Source: Apostichopus japonicus (taxonomy: Eukaryota; Echinodermata; Holothuroidea; Aspidochirotida; Stichopodidae). Taken from it: DNA of 64,000 bases. Position numbers and translations under genes: made by a program. Below the pieces are notes generated by a model. That model was not told where the DNA came from. It was given only the letters and a program-made list of their open reading frames with translations, and ran no database searches. The stretch lies in contig NC_092581.1 in NCBI RefSeq assembly GCF_037975245.1, forward strand, positions 15,082,303-15,146,302. The letters are read 5' to 3'. Shown here in pieces: positions 58,081 to 64,000 of the stretch (position 1 is its first letter; each line of letters opens with the position of its first letter).

Positions 58081-60572
58081 GGAATCAGACGGAAGTAACC
58101 TTGACACGGCCCGAGTGAGTGCCTGTTGAACTAGACTGAGTGATAGATACCATGAACACTGCAGGGTTACCTGATTTGTTGTTTCCTCAGATACATTGGA
58201 TCCTTGTTCTTCGTTCTAGTGACGTGTACAGGATTTAATAGGGGAAGGAGGGGGAAACTTTTACTTGCGCATACTAATGTAGGTAGGGCATGAATCAAGG
58301 ATTCTATGGGCCCTAAGGAGTGGTCTATAATTCTCCCCTATCTGATAATCAGCCCGCGGGAGGGGATGAATCATGGTCCTGCCCAACCCACTTGTTAGAA
58401 GAGGGGCAGCTCCCTCATCTGCTCCTCCACCCTCTTCCTACTCCTATGTCAGTAGGTTTCTTCAGGGGGGCAAACATGTACTATATTTGTGGAGGGGATA
58501 GACTGATATATAAGCCAGGGAAGAGGTGTAATGGGGTGTGTTGGGATTTATGTAATACACTAGGATTTTTCTTTGTAATATCGTCTGTGAGCCCCAGGGC
58601 CGACTTTATTCTGGGGGTAAAGTCCCTCTCCCTTCCCCCACTCACAGAGGTATACTCTTATGCCCCAGAGGTTGTGAACATGGGTACAATGCACCATAAT
58701 GTTGGGACTTAAAGGAAAATATTATTCACCCATGTCATTTAGCTCAAGAAATTTAGTGAATAGGAAAAACATATTGAAATATCCTTCAAAATAATCTATT
58801 TCAATTGACTCTTTCCTCCCCCACCCCAAATAAAAAGTCAAACATACAACAACAACAAAAACATAAGTTCTTTACTCAAACAATTCTTTTAAATAGCCAT
58901 AACTCATGTACCACATATAGGTATTTCTTTTGTCTTCTGTCAATTGTCTTTATATCATAACATAATTTACTCCAGTTTCACTTAAATATACTGATGTTTT
59001 GACATTTATGCCTAAGAACAAGTCACTTTAAAATACATTTTCAGTGTATAAATCGTTTGTCCATATTTAAATGAATTAATTGGTAACGTTTCCCATATCA
59101 GAACTCCACTCCCTCACTGACCTAGGAACAATTACACATGCAATCTTAACAAAGTTCTTAAACAATGAATTACGGTTAACGTTTGTAAACTATAGTCATA
59201 ATATTACTTTCACTGACTTTTTCTACTCTTTCCCTTCCCCCTTTTTGTTTTAGTAAAAGTCATGAATTAACAAGCTTCTGAATGTTTAAAGTTTTGTAAT
59301 CATAAAGCAAGATGAGGCACACAAGATAGTCAATACTTCCCACAGGAATCAAAAACAGAATTTTTTGTTGTTGTTGTAAATTCGGGTAAAAAGAGAAATA
59401 CAATAAACTGAAGAACCTAAGCCCTTGATAATCCCTGCACTCCCCATCCCCCCATCACCCATCCACCCACCCACCCCAACAATAATCCCCATGATCCACT
59501 CAATGAATAACTAAGAATACAGGAAGAGGAATCAGCAATGTTTAAGTGATTTGCAAGAGAAAAACTTATGTAAAATCGCTTAAGTGTTTTCTGTAATTAG
59601 CACAAATAATCAAACACATTTCTCTAGCAATTTAACTTGAGAGATAAAAACACTGCCTAAATCTCCCTACACTCAAATCATTTGCTGCTGATACACATCT
59701 GGATCCCCTTGGCTATTAAATGACAGTAATTGTTTATATGAACCATATGCTTATTTGGCCAATCACAGTAGAATATCATCACTAATATGATGTTTCTTTT
59801 GTATTGGAACTTATGAAAAGAATGACAAGCACTTTGTCAAATACTCACAACCCTTCCCCACCCATCCCCCCGCCCCCTTTTGAGGGTCATAACTTAATTG
59901 GCCATGATTTTCACCTACATAGTGGCACAAAGGACCTTTGAAGTGTTGCTGAACATGCATTTTTTTGAATTTTGCATTCCAATTAATAATACCAATACAT
60001 CTTACTTTTGCAAAGAGCAGACTTTACTGTGTAGATCAACAATGTGAAGTCTGTTGCTATCCTGTCCATAAAAAAAACAACCTATATGTACTTGTTACAC
60101 TTTTTTTCCTTTTCTTTTTTTCTCAATCAGTCCTTTTTCATCATAAACCTATTGAACATATTAATTACACCTCCTGGCATATTTCACTTGCTAGGAATAT
60201 TTACCTATATTTCAATCAGTTATGTCATATATTATTTGCATCTTGTGACAGTGGCAGTTCATAAACTTGTAAATGAACTTTGTTTTAGGTTTTTTTTTTT
60301 CTTATCATTTAAAGTTAAATAATCTCTGAAAATTACGTTAGGACAATCAAATACCACCATCATTTTGTTGCACACTAGATTACTTTTTACGTAGCTTATC
60401 TTTTTTATAAACCACTCTCAGTTGAAAGATAAAGTATGATTTACAACAAATAACACAATTCTTTGTGAATTTACCTCTAAAAGCATATCTGTAGATGGCT
60501 CTATACAGTACATTCCAAGCGAGTCCAATAAGGCAAGATAACTAAGAGCAAATTAAGAAGATAGCTTCCTTC
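58081..60572. other. Intergenic region between taxilin and the RS-rich gene
   Basis: No coding exon is recognised. A 130-codon plus-strand frame at 58320-58712 has no domain and is rich in Pro, Leu and Gly. A CCCACCC-rich stretch lies at 59440-59480. Confidence 0.4.
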
Positions 60573-60578
60573 TTTATT
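60573..60578 (-). terminator. Probable polyadenylation signal of the RS-rich gene
   Basis: AATAAA on the minus strand 290 bp after the stop codon at 60868-60870. Confidence 0.5.
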
Positions 60579-60867
60579 AAGGAAAGAAAATGGACTCCTT
60601 CACTGTTTAAAAAAATGCAGCAACCTACCCCCTCCCCTCCCCCCCGCCCCCTACAAACCAATGTATGACCGTTTGCAGTATCTTCCCATGGTACATCCCA
60701 TCAATAACCACATCTGTGATCAAATCTGTCTTTTCTCAGCAAACTTATTTAATTATCTGATTACAACCTTTGCAATATTGGGTAAACAGTTCACCAAGTT
60801 TTGCATGAATGAACCACATTCTCAATATGACAACCCGATTGGAAAGAAAACCAAAGATGAATCGATA

Positions 60868-63800
60868 TCATCTTCTCGAGTATGATGCTCGGGAACTGGA
60901 AGTTCTCCTCTCCTTACGTGGTCTTTTCCTTGCCCTGTCGCGAGATCGGGAACGCTTTCTCAATGTGCCTTCTTTTTTCTTTTCCATCTTTCTATGTTCT
61001 GTATTGCTTACTCTTGATCGATCATTTGATGAAGAAGCCCTTGACGGAATTTCCTCTTCACTCTCCTCGCTGGAACTAACAATTTCTCCATCAGACAAAT
61101 CATCTTGATTTTGACATATGACATGTTCATCTTTCTGCTTCCCATTCTCCTCCTCTCTGCTCTTCTCTTGCGTTACTTTTATTTCTTCCTTCTCAGTCTT
61201 GTCATGAGTCTTGTCTTTTGCATTGTCATGGTTCCAACCTTCATTGTTCCTTCTCCTTCGCTCTCTCCTGTTTCCATCTCTACTTGAAATTTCTTTGCTT
61301 CCGCTAATAGACAGATGATTCTGGTCTCTACTTTTCATAGGATATTCCCGTACTCCACGTATATCCTGTTCTTTCCGACGACTGTTTTCCAGTTTTTCCC
61401 TCAGGTCCTTTACATCACTTTTGCGACCACCGGTACGTATTCTGGATGCATCGTCCGGATATCGCATTCTTTCCATTCTATCCTCCTGGTCCAACTGTTC
61501 TCTCCTGTCCAAGTCATTCCTTCTTCTTTGACCATGTCTGGACTCTGGTTTACCTATCCGACTAGTTGCATCTTTACTTGTAGACGATTTCTTGCTCTGT
61601 GGAGGATTTCGAACTTTGTTTGAAAAACTATCAGATTCTCTACTGATAGTCTTTTCTGAGGTAGTTCTACCAATCCTCACAACTTTTGACCGACTTAAAA
61701 ATTCCTCTTCTTTTTCTTTCTTTGGAATGGTATATTTCTTTAAAAGTGATATCTGTTTGAAGTTGTTGTCGGGTGAAATCGCTTCCTTCGAAGGAGATTT
61801 CTTACCAAACAAATCTTTCTTGCATTTCTCAGGAGTCTCAATGAGAGACGAGTCACTGATGTAGATGGCTATCGAATCATCCTGTTTGTCCTCATGAATT
61901 GCATCAATCAACTGCCAAGCTTCCTCTTCTGCAATGCTATCAGATCTTATGATTTTTGTGAAGGGTTTCCCACAAGAAATGACTGTATGTCCTTCCTCGT
62001 AGCTACAAGCAACTTTCAATGGAGTTGAATACTGCTCACTTCCTTCAGAATTATCTGTGATTGGTCCAAGTTGCTCTCGGTGGTCCGAGTTCCCCGCTGA
62101 TTCATCGTTGACCTGAGACGTTTCAACCTGTTGCGGAGATGAGTCACAGTTAGGATGATTTATTTCTTTCCGAGTCATAGGTTTATCAGAAGGCATCGCT
62201 AAATCCTCCTCATTTGTGAGGCAGTCCATATTATCTACATCATCTTTGTCTGTCTCTTCTACCATTTTAGTACTTGATTCATTGTCAGCTAAGTGAGTTG
62301 TTTCTTTTGCATCACATATTTTGAAACTATTCATTGATGGTTGTGCTGAGGACTGCATATTTGGTGCACAACATAAAGTATCTTCACTCTCTTCCTTATC
62401 TTTCACTCTAATGACTGACCTCTCGCGAGGAGCTGTTTCTGAATACAAAGTCGTTACTTCTGCTGAAACCTCACCTCTACCTTCTGCTGAAACCTCAGGT
62501 CTACCTTGATCGGCTGTCAGAGTTTCTTCTTCTTCTTCTACTTGTTTGACACCTCTACCTTCTGCTGAAACCTCAGGTCTACCTTGATCGGCTGTCTGAG
62601 TTTCTTCTTCTTCTTCTTCTACTTGTTTGACACTCTCCTCATAACTACTTCGTGAATCGTTGCAATCTCTTCCATCCGGGATTCCCATATTTGTTAACCC
62701 TCTCCTGTTTCCCACTATGCTCAAATCTCCATCCAGAGGCATTCCTGCACTACCGGCAACCTCAACTTCAGTATTTCCGTCAGCGAGTGCATTATCTATC
62801 ACCTTCTTTGTCATCCCCTCCTTTGCTAGCTCTTGACAAAATTTCTCATTAGGGCCTTCAAAATTAACTTCATCATCATCTGGAATTGAGCCTTCCTCTT
62901 TTGTCAGAAGTTCATCTTCCTTCAAGACCTCTGACTTTTTGTTACCGATGGGAGTGGACTCCAGGCAAGTTATACCGGACGAGGACAGTCTCTCGTCACC
63001 TTCTTGATTGCAGCTTTGGTCTGAAATGCTTCCTTCTTTATCCACACCATCATCTGGAATTGAGCCTTCATCTTTTGTCAGAAGATCATCTTCCTTTAAG
63101 ACCTCTGACTTTATGTTACCGATGGGAGTGGACTCCAGGCAAGTTATACCGGTCGAGGACAGTCTCTCGTCACCTTCTTTGTTGCAGCTTAGGTCTGAAA
63201 TGCTTCCTTCTTCATCCAAACCATCATCTGGAATTGAGCCTTCATCTTTTGTCAGAAGTTCATCTTCCTTCAAGACCTCTGACATTTTGTTACCCATGGG
63301 AGTGAAAATGCTTCCTTCTTCATCCAAACCAACATTTCTCCAGTCTTCCAGCACCGAGGAGTCATTGTGACATTCCTCTTCTCCTGTATCAGAAGACATC
63401 CTCAAGTCAGAGAGTAAATGCCCACTGCCAGTGCTTTTGATGCTTCTGGTAAGTGAAATGTCAATATCACTTTCCTCTTGTAACTTACTGATGTCTTCTC
63501 CCAATCTTCGATTGCCTTCAGCAGTGGTATGTTCTACTTTTGCTGGAGACTCATCGGTCTCTTCTGGCTTTCTCGTTGGCTCCAGTTCCACTTTCGACAT
63601 TTTTCCCTTCTCCGACACATCTTCTAAATTTGTACGACTATCATCCAAGTATTGTTCCCTTTGTTGATGCTTACCAAGATCCACTTCCTCCTTTGTTTCA
63701 ATCGAGGCACGATGGTTTACATTATTTTCTGCTGGCTCTTCTAAAGGCATCTTTTCGGACCATGTCTGTAGTATTATCGTTTTTTGGGAATCACTTTCTA

Positions 63801-64000
63801 TAGTTGGCCTTGCAGGACCTTTCAATAGCACTTCATGCGTAACACTATCTGATGCAGATCCAAGACCTGTTCTCTCTTTTTCATGAAACACAGATGTTGC
63901 GCCTTCAGGGAAAACTTGGTATTTTTCCTTGGAAGAAGATAGGTTGTTTAGTACTCTGTCACTTTTACGAGGTTCATTAATACCATCTTCATGCTCTGAC
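60868..64000 (-). CDS. Long acidic and RS-rich protein, 3'-terminal exon (runs off window)
   Basis: One uninterrupted frame from the window edge to the TGA at 60870-60868 codes 1043 residues; the 5' part is outside, and the first visible codons (SEHEDGINEPRK) show no start. The N-terminal two thirds is Glu/Ser/Asp-rich and contains two sets of internal repeats. The last third has ISLLKKYTIPKKEKEEE, then RHGQRRRNDLDRREQLD, DVKDLREKLENSRRKE, the acidic QDDLSDGEIVSSSEESEEE and a basic RS-type end RKRSRSRDRARKRPRKE closing with SRASYSRR. Composition and end resemble nuclear RNA-processing or chromatin proteins. I do not recognise the family; LLKKYTIPKK and DLSDGEI are the best anchors for a search. 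The length without introns is notable in a locus where most exons are about 100 nt. Confidence 0.85.
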   Translation of the reverse strand, partial: SEHEDGINEPRKSDRVLNNLSSSKEKYQVFPEGATSVFHEKERTGLGSASDSVTHEVLLKGPARPTIESDSQKTIILQTWSEKMPLEEPAENNVNHRASIETKEEVDLGKHQQREQYLDDSRTNLEDVSEKGKMSKVELEPTRKPEETDESPAKVEHTTAEGNRRLGEDISKLQEESDIDISLTRSIKSTGSGHLLSDLRMSSDTGEEECHNDSSVLEDWRNVGLDEEGSIFTPMGNKMSEVLKEDELLTKDEGSIPDDGLDEEGSISDLSCNKEGDERLSSTGITCLESTPIGNIKSEVLKEDDLLTKDEGSIPDDGVDKEGSISDQSCNQEGDERLSSSGITCLESTPIGNKKSEVLKEDELLTKEEGSIPDDDEVNFEGPNEKFCQELAKEGMTKKVIDNALADGNTEVEVAGSAGMPLDGDLSIVGNRRGLTNMGIPDGRDCNDSRSSYEESVKQVEEEEEETQTADQGRPEVSAEGRGVKQVEEEEETLTADQGRPEVSAEGRGEVSAEVTTLYSETAPRERSVIRVKDKEESEDTLCCAPNMQSSAQPSMNSFKICDAKETTHLADNESSTKMVEETDKDDVDNMDCLTNEEDLAMPSDKPMTRKEINHPNCDSSPQQVETSQVNDESAGNSDHREQLGPITDNSEGSEQYSTPLKVACSYEEGHTVISCGKPFTKIIRSDSIAEEEAWQLIDAIHEDKQDDSIAIYISDSSLIETPEKCKKDLFGKKSPSKEAISPDNNFKQISLLKKYTIPKKEKEEEFLSRSKVVRIGRTTSEKTISRESDSFSNKVRNPPQSKKSSTSKDATSRIGKPESRHGQRRRNDLDRREQLDQEDRMERMRYPDDASRIRTGGRKSDVKDLREKLENSRRKEQDIRGVREYPMKSRDQNHLSISGSKEISSRDGNRRERRRRNNEGWNHDNAKDKTHDKTEKEEIKVTQEKSREEENGKQKDEHVICQNQDDLSDGEIVSSSEESEEEIPSRASSSNDRSRVSNTEHRKMEKKKEGTLRKRSRSRDRARKRPRKERRTSSSRASYSRR
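62473..62632 (-). repeat. Coding tandem repeat, 78 bp (26 residues), about 2 copies
   Basis: Plus-strand starts at 62473 and 62551. Each codes KQVEEEEE, TADQGRP and EVSAEGRG blocks in the same frame, with a variable number of Glu codons (TTC on the plus strand). Confidence 0.85.
62880..63300 (-). repeat. Coding tandem repeat, 174 bp (58 residues), about 2.4 copies
   Basis: Inside the long frame, units begin at 62880, 63054 and 63228 on the plus strand. Each encodes a peptide with SEVLKEDELLTK, EEGSIPDD, EGSISD, EGDERLSS and GITCLESTPIGN. DNA copies differ at only a few positions, and the third is cut short at the MGN block. The period is an exact multiple of three. Confidence 0.9.

Noticed and set aside
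58320-58712. 130-codon plus-strand frame
   Set aside because: No recognisable domain, no splice context and low-complexity composition.

Overview
The window is animal nuclear DNA. Its protein-coding genes have many exons with GT/AG introns, it carries several tRNA-derived SINEs and 5'-truncated LINEs, and AT-rich spacers are broken by short inverted-repeat transposons and long G or C runs. The gene content (CMSS1, COQ3, PNISR, a taxilin) is general metazoan. COQ3 next to PNISR is also the vertebrate arrangement, which with the repeat character suggests a marine invertebrate deuterostome such as an echinoderm or hemichordate. The species cannot be fixed from the sequence alone.

Layout. 1-339 is a probable coding exon of an unrecognised minus-strand gene that leaves the window. 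340-8.7 kb is gene-free and full of repeats: a ~110-bp repeat in five copies, a 14-bp inverted-terminal-repeat element, a 454-bp element built of CTTAAG palindromes, a second foldback element made of GGTCTCGCGGACC units, and a dead LINE 3' end. 8.7-16.7 kb is one tandem satellite of about 39 monomers (~205 bp) with two kinds of higher-order repeat; almost every monomer carries a long G run. 17.3-19.5 kb (+) holds the last four coding exons of CMSS1; its first coding exon was not found. 21.3-24.6 kb (-) holds the last four coding exons of COQ3, with a possible targeting-peptide exon at 25.79 kb. 28.1-38.2 kb (+) is a complete 11-coding-exon PNISR gene (896 aa, all splice phases consistent). 43.2-53.7 kb (-) is a complete 11-coding-exon taxilin gene (761 aa), with a probable 5' non-coding exon near 58.0 kb. 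60.9-64.0 kb (-) is a very long open exon of an unrecognised acidic, arginine/serine-rich protein that runs off the window.

Functionally these are unrelated housekeeping genes: ribosome biogenesis (CMSS1), coenzyme Q synthesis in mitochondria (COQ3), RNA processing in nuclear speckles (PNISR), syntaxin-linked vesicle traffic (taxilin) and a probable nuclear RS-type protein. COQ3 and PNISR are divergently transcribed and may share a promoter near 26.1 kb. CMSS1 and COQ3 converge, as do PNISR and taxilin. The most unusual parts are the G-run higher-order satellite, the three palindrome-array transposons, and a recent 58-residue coding repeat in the last gene.
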